Shown: in pieces, positions 35,814-44,744 of the stretch
Layout: each line of letters opens with the position of its first letter
How positions within the stretch are numbered: position 1 is the stretch's first letter
Source: Pseudomonadota bacterium
GTDB taxonomy: Bacteria > Pseudomonadota > Alphaproteobacteria > Rickettsiales > UBA1997
Length of the DNA: 52,268 nucleotides
Assembly: GCA_018970485.1 (NCBI GenBank)
Contig: JAGWWH010000002.1
Coordinates: 66,465 to 118,732 of the forward strand
Reading direction: 5' to 3'
Made by a program: the position numbers and the translations under genes
Notes under the pieces: generated by a model
What the model was told of the DNA's origin: nothing
What the model saw: only the letters and a program-made list of their open reading frames with translations
The model's database searches: none

Positions 35814-37124
35814 TTATAACTCGTTAGATCCACCTTGGCTTTTTCCTTTTGTTGCATCGCTTCTCATTCTTTCAACGAATGATTTTTCTTGATCAGATTT
35901 TTGCAGACCTAATTTCTCGACAAAACTTTGCGGTTCTTCTTCTGATTGCTTTTGATCTGATTTTTCTTTGCCAAGATTTCTAGCCGTGGTTACAACTCCC
36001 CAACCTGGAAAAGGAAAATCACTTCCCAATCTTCTTTCTTCCGTAACAACGACAGAGCCATTATTAAGATCAACAGAAAGCAAAGTTTTCGAGCTATCAA
36101 TTCCTCCCGGATGTTTAATCACTTGCTTTCCTGCATCGTAAAATTCTTGACCGCAATCTTGAACAACTCCTCTAAATGCTTCATCCTCTTGCCACATTTT
36201 ACCAATTTGCTTACCAATTTTTACCAAACCATCTAGGTTTGTCCAGTAACCGCAACCGGCAGTTCCAGTGATGTATGGTGCAATTGGATCATCTGAGTGA
36301 CAAACTGCATCTTCAGGTCTTTGTGCAGAAAACTTTTCAACCCCAGCGGGAATCGTTAATTTTTCCTTAACGATTTCCTCAAAACTTTTATGTTCACTTG
36401 GATCTCTTTCTTTGTTGTAGTGGTGTTCTGCGCTTAGCGATGCCAGCATTATTCCGAGGTCGCTGTATTTGTACTTATGAGGTTCATAAGTTTCTGTTTC
36501 GGAATATTTTAAATAATCTTGTGGCGAATTTGGTACTTCAACTTCTTTTTCTTCTTCAAGTTGTTGTCTGACGTAGCCAGAATAACCATTAACTCCGTAA
36601 CCTAATTCTCGAGTTCCATAACCAGGTTGTCCTTCTTTAAGTTCTGGATCAAGATAGCCACCAAGACCTGAATGGTGAGTCATTACATCGCGCAAAGTTA
36701 CATTATGAGTTTCTAAATGAGTCCTGACTTCTGCTGGTAATTTTTCTCTTACTCCTTCTGGTAACTCCAATTTTGCATCAAGCGCCTCTTTTGGAATTAT
36801 TCCATCGGCAATCATTTTACACATTGTAACCCCACCAATTAGCTTGGAAACTGAGTGAGTGGCAAATGGTCGATCTTCCGGATCAGCTTGGGCTCCTATA
36901 CGATAATTTGAGACTTTTGTTTGATTGCCTTTGCCATCATCAACTACCATCACGCCACGAAAATCAATAATATCACAATATTCTTGGATTGATGTTGTGC
37001 TAAGATCAGTTGGTTTAATGACTGCTAATCTATCTTTATCCCAGTTAAATTTAACCAGATCTTCATCTTTTAGTTTTGAAAATAAGGCAGATAGCTTCTC
37101 TCTATCTTCTATCGCTGCATTCAA
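35814..37124 (-). CDS. Serine hydrolase, class C beta-lactamase/transpeptidase fold (main part, -1 frame)
   Basis: About 436 residues in this frame. The nucleophile motif is SVSK (Ser91, Lys94), then MTHHSGLGGY, YKYSDLGIMLASL (Tyr in the YxN position, here YSD) and KHPGGIDSS (in place of KTG). There is no signal peptide, so it may be cytoplasmic or exported by another route. The C-terminus carries a charged tail with two SFVEKL/SFVERM motifs. The natural N-terminus lies in another frame at 37121-37315 and is joined through an A8 run; in isolation only a TTG at 37124 could start this part. Substrate unknown. Confidence 0.8.
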   Translation of the reverse strand: MNAAIEDREKLSALFSKLKDEDLVKFNWDKDRLAVIKPTDLSTTSIQEYCDIIDFRGVMVVDDGKGNQTKVSNYRIGAQADPEDRPFATHSVSKLIGGVTMCKMIADGIIPKEALDAKLELPEGVREKLPAEVRTHLETHNVTLRDVMTHHSGLGGYLDPELKEGQPGYGTRELGYGVNGYSGYVRQQLEEEKEVEVPNSPQDYLKYSETETYEPHKYKYSDLGIMLASLSAEHHYNKERDPSEHKSFEEIVKEKLTIPAGVEKFSAQRPEDAVCHSDDPIAPYITGTAGCGYWTNLDGLVKIGKQIGKMWQEDEAFRGVVQDCGQEFYDAGKQVIKHPGGIDSSKTLLSVDLNNGSVVVTEERRLGSDFPFPGWGVVTTARNLGKEKSDQKQSEEEPQSFVEKLGLQKSDQEKSFVERMRSDATKGKSQGGSNEL

Positions 37125-37315
37125 CTCACTTTCTTCAACTGATAAGCCCTTTGCAAGACGAGATAGAAATTTCGTTTTTTTTCTTCATCAAGCAAACCTG
37201 ATTTAACATGATCAATATGCGCTTGGGCGAAAGCATCAGACATTTGTGATCTAGCTTCTGCACTCAGAGTAAGATTTTCTTGTGGTTCATCAATTCTAGA
37301 AAAATCGTTCGGCAT
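37121..37315 (-). CDS. N-terminal part of the serine hydrolase, separated by a frameshift
   Basis: 64 residues starting MPNDFSRIDEPQENLTLSAE. The mRNA at 37175-37182 has eight A in the context GAA GAA AAA AAA CGA. In the 0 frame the protein ends soon after; in the -1 frame it continues as TKFLSRLAKGLSVEESELNA directly into the hydrolase. The codons read at this place form the slippery heptamer A AAA AAA. The two parts would make one protein of about 500 residues. Ribosomal or transcriptional slippage, a real mutation, or a one-base sequence error would all explain this. Confidence 0.65.
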   Translation of the reverse strand: MPNDFSRIDEPQENLTLSAEARSQMSDAFAQAHIDHVKSGLLDEEKKRNFYLVLQRAYQLKKVS

Positions 37316-38121
37316 AAAAAATGATTTTGTTGGTAAGGCTCAATTAATCGAAAGTAGTTTATGCTAAAATCATGAAAAAGCAATTTATGCGATATCTGTA
37401 TTGATGAGATTGAGATTTTTAGATTTTTTTGAACACCGAAGGTTGTTATAAACCAAATCTAAGTTTCGAAATGCAAACCGCCTACCAATTCATTTTTCGA
37501 ACTAACCAACCCTTGATTTTATTACTCCCCAAGTGGGGGGTTGGCTAAATACCAGTTGAAAATAAACCGAGTTCGAAATTTTTTTCGCTCAGGCAGTTAG
37601 AAAAAGTTCGATAAAAAAATTGGCAAAGGTTTTTCATATTGCCGGATTTTAAAGTAGTTCATCTCCAAATCTCCGCCGCTACTTAACCGTGAGAAAGCCT
37701 ACATAATCAACGGTTTAGAACACCCATCTTCAAAAATAAGATCGAGAAATTCTCTACTTTGTGATTTTTTTGAGCATCAATTTCACCTTCAAGTCACTTG
37801 AACTTAGATCTCCAAAGCCAAGTGGTATAAACATTCCAGAAGCATTGATTTTATTGGTTAGAAAGCAGTGTGTAAGGAAGAAAGGGAGGTCAGTTTGAAT
37901 TCTCTGCGTCTAAATTGAAAAACCGTCTGGAGCCTTGTGGCTGTAAGACTGAAAAAGATGTGGCTCCCCACTCTTGATGAGTTTAGAACTTTTTACGTAG
38001 AAATCAAAAGCACGATGCAAAGGAATCTTTCCTTTTTTAACGGATGAGATTTTACCTGAAAAATAATTTTGAATAAACTACCTTTCTCAAAGTAACTCAT
38101 AAAAATTAACCGATTAAGAAA
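37316..38121. other. 806-bp region without a gene at the left side of the RM element
   Basis: No convincing frame on either strand. It contains a hairpin at about 37505-37543 (CCAACCC to GGGTTGG with inner CCCC/GGGG), a perfect 15-bp palindrome TTCAAGTCACTTGAA at 37788-37802, and a purine-rich stretch GGAAGAAAGGGAGGTC near 37877. Its place between chromosomal genes and the RM operon makes it the likely home of the RM promoter and of the left element end, but I find no copy of the tRNA-Asn 3' end in it. Confidence 0.5.
37788..37802. promoter_or_regulatory. 15-bp palindrome upstream of the RM operon, candidate operator
   Basis: TTCAAGT, a single C, ACTTGAA. Odd-length dyads of this kind are typical of dimeric regulator sites. 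It lies about 320 bp before the methyltransferase start. No regulator of the C-protein type is in the window; the BRO-family protein of the operon is a possible partner. Confidence 0.35.
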
Positions 38122-40536
38122 ATGGAAGAGAAACAGCTGCTAAAATCAGTTTTTGAAAGTGTTAAGGATAGCAATGTAATCAAAGGCTTTGATGCAGCCA
38201 AAGAAACGATCTCATACTCCTCAGAAATCAAACAACACAGAGAGATCAAGAAAATATCAGGCGAAGAAGAGTTGGTAAGGGCTTATCTTTTACATAAACT
38301 AACCACTGAGCTTGGCTACAAAGCCGAAAATATCGAGATCGAAAAAGAATATGATATTGGCAGACCAAAAGTGAACAAGCCAAGAATTGATGTGGTTGTG
38401 CGAGATAAAGACAAAAACGCCTTTCTTTACATTGAGTTAAAAAGTCCACAAGACTATGAAAAAGACAAAGACGAAGTTATTGAAAAGCAGCTCTTTAATC
38501 TTGCCAGTCAAGAAGTTGGTCAAGGCTCTGAAGTTAGATATTTAGTTCTTTATTCAATCGAGTTGGTTGATGGCAAAATAAAGGATAAATGCCTACTGAT
38601 CGATTACAAAAAATACCCATCATTTTCCTCTTGGGAAAAGGCGCGAGACTTTGTTGATCAACTTCCTGCGAGATATGAAAAAGCACAAAAAGAGCCTTAC
38701 ATCAAAGGCGGCAAGAAAGATTTAGAAAAAAGTTTTGATCACCAAAAGCTCGATTCAAAGCGTAAAAACTTGCACAATGTTTTGTGGGGTGGTGGAGGCA
38801 CGGATGATAACGACGTTTTCTCTTCTTTGGTAAATATCATTTTGGCTAAAATCCAAGACGAGAGTGAGAAGAAAAAAGGTGAAAAATATGACTTCCAAAC
38901 CTTTGCCTATGCAAAGAAAGATGATGAAGCTTTTGAAACTAACGATGAGCTTTTTGAGAGAATAAATAAGCTCTACAGAAGGGCTTTAAAGCAAAGGCTT
39001 AACATCGTTGATGAGAAAAAATTGGAAAAAAGCTTTGTTGTTGATGAGAACAAATTCTCTCTTGCCAAGCTGAAATACACGGTTTCAGAGCTTGAAAGTT
39101 TCTCTTTCGTTGATGGAAAAAATAGCCTTTCTGGCAAAGACATTCTTGGCGATTTCTTTGAAGGAATCATCAGAGAAGGTTTTAAGCAAACCAAAGGTCA
39201 GTTTTTCACCCACATCAACATCGTAAAATTCTTATTGTGGGGCTTGCAGCTAGATAAATTGGCAATCGAAACGATTAACCAGAATAATCTACTTCCTTAC
39301 ATGATTGACCCTTCTGCAGGAAGCGGAACGTTTTTGATCGAATACATGAAATTCATCACCGAAAACGTCAAACGCAGATTTAGAAGCGAAATAGAAGACA
39401 CCAGAGACATTAACGAAAAGCTATTCAACTGGTTTGAGCCAGATCATCGTGAAAATAAATGGGCAGAAACTTTCATTTACGGCGTTGAGCACAATTTCAA
39501 TTTGGGCACGGCAACAAAAGTGAATATGATTTTACATGGTGATGGCTCTTCAAACATCTTTGTAAAAGATGGCTTACTGCCATTTAACTTCTACGAAAAA
39601 TCAGCTCCAAACGCACTTAACGAGTCAGCTACAGATCAGTTTTACAAAAGCAAAGAAGAGCAAGACATAAGCATCAAAGTTAACCGCAAATTTGACTGCA
39701 TTCTAACCAATCCGCCTTTCAGCGTTGATCTCGACAACGACACCAAAAAACTCACTGCAAAAAGCTTCATTTTTGGCGATAAAAAGAACTCTGAAAACCT
39801 TTTCATCGAAAGATATTATCAGCTTTTAAAAGAAGGCGGAAGAATGGGCGTGGTTTTGCCAGAAAGCGTTTTTGATACCACTGAAAACAAATACATCCGC
39901 CTGTTCATCTACAAGTATTTCAAGGTCAAGGCGGTTATTTCTTTGCCACAAGTTACTTTTGAGCCATTCACCTCAACCAAAACCAGCCTACTTTTTGCAC
40001 AGAAGAAAACGGCGACAGAAATCAAAAAATGGAATGATCTTTGGTCAAAACACAGCAATGAGTGGAGTTTGTTAAAAACCAGATGCGAGAAGGAAATTGA
40101 GCATTTCATCAAAGAAAAACCAATCAACAAACAATGGGCAATAGCTTTGGAAGATGAAGAAAAGCGCAAGGCAAACCTTCATAAGCTTTTGAAAGATTAC
40201 ATCGAGAAAGATGACAAAAAGCTCTCCCTAAAAGACTTGGTTGAAAAATACCAAGAAGAGCTAACTGATCTTTGCAAATACGACAACGACACCACTGACA
40301 GCTTTGGCTTTGTAAATGTTTGGTGGGTTTTCGGTGAAGTTGCCAAGGAGCTAAATTACAAAATCTTCATGGCAGAAGTTGAAAATGTTGGCTACAAACG
40401 AACCAAGCGCGGTGAAAAACCAATGCTAAATGAGCTTTACCGTTTCGAGCTAGAGGATGGCAAAGAGAAAATTTTGGTTGATGACGGAATTTTAGAAACC
40501 GCACTTGACCACCTCAGAAGAATCAATTGGAGCTAG
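38122..40536 (+). CDS. Fused restriction nuclease - N6-adenine DNA methyltransferase (BcgI/type IIG-like)
   Basis: 804 residues. The N-terminal part has a PD-(D/E)xK nuclease core: RIDVVVRDKDKNAFLYIELKSP at about residues 86-106 with Asp88 and the ELK pair. The middle is an HsdM-type methyltransferase with KTKGQFFTH-like QTKGQFFTH, motif I DPSAGSGTF near residue 395 and motif IV NPPF near residue 530. The C-terminal 150 residues are helical. With the specificity subunit at 41384 it would cut and methylate without a separate translocating HsdR, none of which is seen here. It most resembles BcgI-like systems; a type I system with its HsdR elsewhere is the alternative. Confidence 0.85.
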   Translation: MEEKQLLKSVFESVKDSNVIKGFDAAKETISYSSEIKQHREIKKISGEEELVRAYLLHKLTTELGYKAENIEIEKEYDIGRPKVNKPRIDVVVRDKDKNAFLYIELKSPQDYEKDKDEVIEKQLFNLASQEVGQGSEVRYLVLYSIELVDGKIKDKCLLIDYKKYPSFSSWEKARDFVDQLPARYEKAQKEPYIKGGKKDLEKSFDHQKLDSKRKNLHNVLWGGGGTDDNDVFSSLVNIILAKIQDESEKKKGEKYDFQTFAYAKKDDEAFETNDELFERINKLYRRALKQRLNIVDEKKLEKSFVVDENKFSLAKLKYTVSELESFSFVDGKNSLSGKDILGDFFEGIIREGFKQTKGQFFTHINIVKFLLWGLQLDKLAIETINQNNLLPYMIDPSAGSGTFLIEYMKFITENVKRRFRSEIEDTRDINEKLFNWFEPDHRENKWAETFIYGVEHNFNLGTATKVNMILHGDGSSNIFVKDGLLPFNFYEKSAPNALNESATDQFYKSKEEQDISIKVNRKFDCILTNPPFSVDLDNDTKKLTAKSFIFGDKKNSENLFIERYYQLLKEGGRMGVVLPESVFDTTENKYIRLFIYKYFKVKAVISLPQVTFEPFTSTKTSLLFAQKKTATEIKKWNDLWSKHSNEWSLLKTRCEKEIEHFIKEKPINKQWAIALEDEEKRKANLHKLLKDYIEKDDKKLSLKDLVEKYQEELTDLCKYDNDTTDSFGFVNVWWVFGEVAKELNYKIFMAEVENVGYKRTKRGEKPMLNELYRFELEDGKEKILVDDGILETALDHLRRINWS

Positions 40537-40539
40537 CCC

Positions 40540-41382
40540 ATGACCCAACAACAAAGCCTCGCAATTTTTGAAAAATTCAAAATTCGTAAATCTTTCGATG
40601 AAAAAACTCAGAAATGGTTTTTTTCAGTTATCGACATTGTTGCAGCGTTAACCGAGCAAAACGATTACAAGAAGGCAAAGAGCTATTGGACGACCCTAAA
40701 AAGCCGCTTAAAGAAAGAAGGAAGTGAAGTGGTCACAAATTGTGACCAGTTGAAAATGGTTGCTGAAGATGGCAAAATGAGGCTTACCGATGTTGCTGAT
40801 CTCGAAACAATTTTTCGCTTAATTCAATCAGTTCCAAGCCCAAAAGCTGAGCCAATAAAAATGTGGTTAGCAAAAGTTGGAAATGAGCGCATTCAAGAAA
40901 TTGCCGACCCCGAACAATCCCTAAACCGCGCCAGAGAAAATTGGCAAAAGCACGGCAGAAGTGAAAAATGGATTCAGCAAAGAATGATGGGTCAAGAAAC
41001 CCGCAATAAGCTAACTGATTACTGGAAAGAAAGTGGCGTAAAGCCAGGAGAGGAATTTGGCATTTTAACCAACATCATCCACCAAGAATGGAGCGGCTTA
41101 AGCGTTGCCGACCACAAAAAACTTAAAAATCTCAAAAGCCAAAATCTGCGTGATCACATGAGCGAGGTTGAACTGATTTTCACCGCTCTTGCCGAAGTTT
41201 CCACCCGTCAAATTGCTGAAAATATGCAGGCCAAGGGTTTAGAGCAAAACAAAACTCCGGCACAAAAAGGTGGCAAAATCGCCAAAGATGCAAGATTGGC
41301 TTTGGAAGAAAAAACTAATCAGAAGGTTGTGAGCGGAGAGAATTTCCTACCCCAAACCACAAAAAATAAGAGGTTGAAGTAG
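40540..41382 (+). CDS. BRO-N family DNA-binding protein within the RM operon
   Basis: 280 residues. The N-terminal Bro-N domain shows WFFSVIDIVAALTEQNDYKK followed by SYWTTLKSRLKKEG, VVTNCDQLKM, EDGKMRLTDVADLETIFRLI and SVPSPKAEPIKMWLAKVGNERI. The rest is helical (WIQQRMMGQETRNKLTDYW, NLRDHMSEVELIFTALAEVSTRQIA) and ends in a basic tail. Members are frequent on phages and mobile DNA; DNA binding is expected. It starts three bases after the methyltransferase stop and ends one base before the specificity gene ATG. A paralogue is at 50374. A 19-bp perfect palindrome lies at codons 64-70. Confidence 0.85.
   Translation: MTQQQSLAIFEKFKIRKSFDEKTQKWFFSVIDIVAALTEQNDYKKAKSYWTTLKSRLKKEGSEVVTNCDQLKMVAEDGKMRLTDVADLETIFRLIQSVPSPKAEPIKMWLAKVGNERIQEIADPEQSLNRARENWQKHGRSEKWIQQRMMGQETRNKLTDYWKESGVKPGEEFGILTNIIHQEWSGLSVADHKKLKNLKSQNLRDHMSEVELIFTALAEVSTRQIAENMQAKGLEQNKTPAQKGGKIAKDARLALEEKTNQKVVSGENFLPQTTKNKRLK
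40730..40748. repeat. Perfect 19-bp palindrome inside the first BRO gene
   Basis: Left arm TGGTCACAA, centre A at 40739, right arm TTGTGACCA. With one mismatch it extends to 25 bp (40727-40751). The centre is the second base of codon 67 and the segment encodes VVTNCDQ. It matches in position the palindromes of the second BRO gene and of the RhuM-Fic gene. Confidence 0.95.
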
Positions 41383-41383
41383 G

Positions 41384-42826
41384 ATGGCATTTGAATTTTT
41401 TGAAGTCGACTCAAGCGCATTGGCAACTAGCAAGCATTGTCGCCTAGACCAAAAATATACATCTTTTACTCAAGTAAAAGATTGGAAGGTTTTTGAAACA
41501 GATTTGAAACAGTTAAAACTTTCTAACTTTCTTGAGGAACTGCCAATAAAAAAGTATACAAAAGGAGAACTAGAAGATGGTTTTTATTTGGTTAATATTT
41601 CTGACCAACAACAAAGATATGGTGAATTAGAAAACGTTGAAATTGTTGATGAAATTGGTTCTGATAAAAATTGTCTATCGGGTGCTGATATAATAATTTC
41701 AAAGCTCGGCATGCCCAAGGGCTACATTTTTCTTAACACATTCAAAGACAAAGATGTGTTAGGTTCTACGGAATTTATTCCTTACAAAATAAGAGATCAA
41801 AAATTTGCAATATACCTTAAATACATTTTGCTTCATCCAAAATCTTTGAAGGCTTACGAAGCGTTAGAATCAGGAAAAACGCCTTCCCATAAAAGGGTGA
41901 ATCCTTATGAATTTCTAAAAATACAAATACCTTTACCAACAAATCCGAATCAAATCGTTGCACAAATCGAGCCAATTGAGTGCAAGATCAAAGACTTGAG
42001 AAGCCAAATCAAAAAGCCACAAGAAGTTATCAATAAAGTTTTTGCCAGAGAGTTTGGGTTTGATGAAAATCTCTACAACGAGTTTGGCAAAGGAATGACG
42101 GCTGGAACGCAAATTGCAGACAATAGAACCTTGCGAGTTTTTGAAACTGACTTTGCTGGATTGGCAAGAAGTGAAATTTTTAGGTTTTCAACTAGATACC
42201 ACAACCCACCAACCAAGAAGCTGATGGAGATTTTGGATGGAATTGAGACGGTTAAGGTAGTAAATGTTTTATCAGAAACAATCCATCGCGGAGCGAGTCC
42301 AAAATATGATGAGAATGGCTCAATTCCAGTTGTAAAAACTGGACATCTTAAAAATGGTTACATCGAAATTTCTCAAGATGAATTTGTTGATGGGTTATTT
42401 CATAAATCATCCACAAGATCCCAAGTTAAGAGTGGCGATATTTTGATTGCATCTACAGGCAAGGTTTCGCTTGGAAAAATTGACCTAGTTGAGACTGATG
42501 AAGATTTAGTTGCTGATGGTCATCTTTCGATATTAAGAATTGATGAGAAAAAATATAATCGCCTGTTTCTGGTTTATTTTTTCAGATGCGTTTTGGGTTA
42601 TTTTCAGATAGAAAGAGATTTTACTGGAGCTACAAACCAAATAGAGCTTTATGCAAACGAAATTGGAAACTTTCTAATTCCAAACCTCTCACCATCACAC
42701 CAACAAAAAATCGTCGATGAAATCAAGCTAGAGCTAGACGCACAAGAATTGATCAAAAAACAGATCGAGTCAGAGCGACAAAAGATTGATGCCATTATTG
42801 AGCAGGCAATTTCTTTGCGAGGCTGA
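41384..42826 (+). CDS. hsdS: Type I-like specificity subunit (HsdS)
   Basis: 480 residues with two target-recognition halves separated by helical spacers. The first half ends with IPLPTNPNQIVAQIEPIECKIKDLRSQI and the second with IPNLSPSHQQKIVDEIKLELDAQELIKKQIESERQKIDAIIEQA, the paired coiled coils of HsdS. It would choose the DNA site, probably bipartite, for the fused nuclease-methyltransferase. The second half begins near residue 265 (NVLSETIHRGASPKYDENGSI). It starts one base after the BRO stop. Confidence 0.88.
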   Translation: MAFEFFEVDSSALATSKHCRLDQKYTSFTQVKDWKVFETDLKQLKLSNFLEELPIKKYTKGELEDGFYLVNISDQQQRYGELENVEIVDEIGSDKNCLSGADIIISKLGMPKGYIFLNTFKDKDVLGSTEFIPYKIRDQKFAIYLKYILLHPKSLKAYEALESGKTPSHKRVNPYEFLKIQIPLPTNPNQIVAQIEPIECKIKDLRSQIKKPQEVINKVFAREFGFDENLYNEFGKGMTAGTQIADNRTLRVFETDFAGLARSEIFRFSTRYHNPPTKKLMEILDGIETVKVVNVLSETIHRGASPKYDENGSIPVVKTGHLKNGYIEISQDEFVDGLFHKSSTRSQVKSGDILIASTGKVSLGKIDLVETDEDLVADGHLSILRIDEKKYNRLFLVYFFRCVLGYFQIERDFTGATNQIELYANEIGNFLIPNLSPSHQQKIVDEIKLELDAQELIKKQIESERQKIDAIIEQAISLRG

Positions 42827-42835
42827 GTTTAGTTT

Positions 42836-43657
42836 GTGAAGGATGTAAAAAAGAAAACCAAACCAGTTTTATTTTCAGACCACTTCAAGATAGACAAAGA
42901 GCGACTCAAAGAACTCGGCATCTTCAACCCAATCCTCAATTTCGACACCAAACTTTTTGTTGATCCTGTTCTTCTCAAGCGCAGCTCAAATCCAATAATT
43001 CAAAACTCGATTGAAACCTTCCGCAAATTCTTCGCTGATTTGTTGCTCATTTTGCAAAGCTCAAAATCAAAAGAGGACAAGCTTTGGCGCGAAGCTAAAA
43101 GACGCGTTCACTTTCCCGAATACAACTTTACCTGCATTGGCTATGGCTTCAACTCGACTCGTGGCAGCGGCGCAGGAGATGAGTTAAACGATCAAATTCT
43201 CAACAGCGCGCAAGAAATAATCGAGGCAGCAAACGGCAATCCTGACATCTTTTTGCTCTTACCTTTACTCGAAGAAGGTGTTGGTGCGGACATAGTTAGC
43301 GACATGACTCAAAACATCATCGATGATGATATTTGCAGGCTGACAGTTAAGACGATGAAAGAGCTTGGTCTTGAAGGTGATTGCTTGCACAAATCCAAGA
43401 GTTTTACGGAATACAATCTTTTGCTGAATCCTTACTCAAAACAACCAATCAAGTTACTTCCAAGCGACATCTTGTCGCAACTTCCTCTGGCAGATAATTT
43501 TGGTAATTGGCTATGTAATAAATCCGATGCCGCCTCCAAGACTCACTTAAATGATGAGAATAAATTAGCCTCAAGTGAGCCGAACCAAGACCAGCAAGAA
43601 AATTCACCCGCTCCCGCCTCCAAGACTAACATTGGTGAACAACTCAATCTTTTTTAA
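42836..43657 (+). CDS. RM-associated protein of unknown function with a C-terminal sliding-clamp motif
   Basis: 273 residues from a GTG start nine bases after hsdS. The opening FSDHFKIDKERLKELGIFNP and LNFDTKLFVDPVLLKRSSNP suggests a conserved domain that I associate with defence loci but cannot name. From about residue 225 the protein becomes a disordered Asn/Ser/Lys-rich linker in which SKTHL and SKTNI repeat, and it ends in GEQLNLF. QLNLF fits the beta-clamp-binding consensus QL(S/D)LF. The folded part may be shorter than in relatives, so truncation is possible. No catalytic motif is evident. Confidence 0.6.
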   Translation: MKDVKKKTKPVLFSDHFKIDKERLKELGIFNPILNFDTKLFVDPVLLKRSSNPIIQNSIETFRKFFADLLLILQSSKSKEDKLWREAKRRVHFPEYNFTCIGYGFNSTRGSGAGDELNDQILNSAQEIIEAANGNPDIFLLLPLLEEGVGADIVSDMTQNIIDDDICRLTVKTMKELGLEGDCLHKSKSFTEYNLLLNPYSKQPIKLLPSDILSQLPLADNFGNWLCNKSDAASKTHLNDENKLASSEPNQDQQENSPAPASKTNIGEQLNLF

Positions 43658-43678
43658 CCTTTAACCTTTTTTCTTCTT

Positions 43679-44716
43679 ATGACCGACACAAAACACAATC
43701 CAAAAAATGAACTAATCAAAGCCAAATTTCTCGAAATGTTGGAGAATGCAAAAGGCCGAGATTTGAAAACCGTAAACAACTATGCTAACGCAATTTATGA
43801 GTTTGAAATTTCAACCAACTTCAAAGACTTCAAAAAGTTTGAAGTGAAGCAGGCAATCAATTTTAAAGAGTCACTTTCCAACAAGAAAAACCAGCGCACT
43901 GGTGAAAGTATTTCTAAATCTTATCTGCAGCATTATGTCACTCATGTTAAAGATTTCTTTGAATGGCTATCGAAGCAGAGGGGTTATGAAAAAGTCATTA
44001 CTCATGATGACGCGCAATATTTTACCTTGAGTAGAAACGACCGGAACAGAGCAAGAGCAACCAACTTTCAAGAGAGTCATACGGTTGAAGAAATCATTTC
44101 GACAATCCGCAAAATGCCTAGCACTAACGAACTAGAGATGCGAAATAAAGCGATGATTAGCTTGGCTTTTTTAACCACTCCAAGAATCAGCGCGCTTCAA
44201 TCTTCAAGAGTCGGAACCATCAAATATTTTAGAGATGAAGATGCTTGGGCTTTTGTTCAAAATCCAAATCTCGTGAATACCAAATTTGCCAGCAACATCA
44301 CCTCGTATTTCATCGGCCATCTGCAAGATATTTACGATAATGTTTTGACTTGGGTCGAATATTTGAAGGCAAAAGATTTTACCGAGAAGTGCCCGCTATT
44401 TCCAAAGATCATACCAACTTTTAACAGTGATGGTTTGCAGTCTCTTGTGCTTGAAAAGCAGTTCATCAAATCACAAACCAGCATCAGAGATATTTTCAAG
44501 AAAGCTTTTAATGACAATGGTTTGCCTTACAGAAAGCCGCATACTTTCCGCCATGCGATAACGCGTAAGATGATGAAAAGTCCAAATTCTCCACTTCTGG
44601 TTTCTGTTTTAGCGCAGAATATGGGGCAAAAGGACGTAGGGGTTATAATCGCCAGTTATGGCACTCGACCAGAGCATGAGAGAGCTGGAATTTTGAAGAG
44701 TTTTGAGTTAGAGTGA
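43679..44716 (+). CDS. Tyrosine recombinase (phage integrase family)
   Basis: 345 residues. A SAM-like N-terminal domain (RDLKTVNNYANAIYEFE, SISKSYLQHYVTHVKDFFEWLS) precedes a catalytic domain with Arg169 (TTPRISALQ), HTFRHAITRKMM (His288, Arg291) and Tyr327 in IASYGT. The usual LGH before the tyrosine is replaced by AQNMGQ, so the third His is lost. It probably acts in movement of the element, or resolves dimers of it. Confidence 0.83.
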   Translation: MTDTKHNPKNELIKAKFLEMLENAKGRDLKTVNNYANAIYEFEISTNFKDFKKFEVKQAINFKESLSNKKNQRTGESISKSYLQHYVTHVKDFFEWLSKQRGYEKVITHDDAQYFTLSRNDRNRARATNFQESHTVEEIISTIRKMPSTNELEMRNKAMISLAFLTTPRISALQSSRVGTIKYFRDEDAWAFVQNPNLVNTKFASNITSYFIGHLQDIYDNVLTWVEYLKAKDFTEKCPLFPKIIPTFNSDGLQSLVLEKQFIKSQTSIRDIFKKAFNDNGLPYRKPHTFRHAITRKMMKSPNSPLLVSVLAQNMGQKDVGVIIASYGTRPEHERAGILKSFELE

Positions 44717-44744
44717 ATTTTTTCTAACTAACTTTTTACCATTT

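Noticed and set aside
37960-37968. GTGGCTCCC matching the tRNA-Asn end at 46492-46500, as a left attachment site
   Set aside because: Only nine bases match and the flanks differ; too short to claim an attachment repeat.
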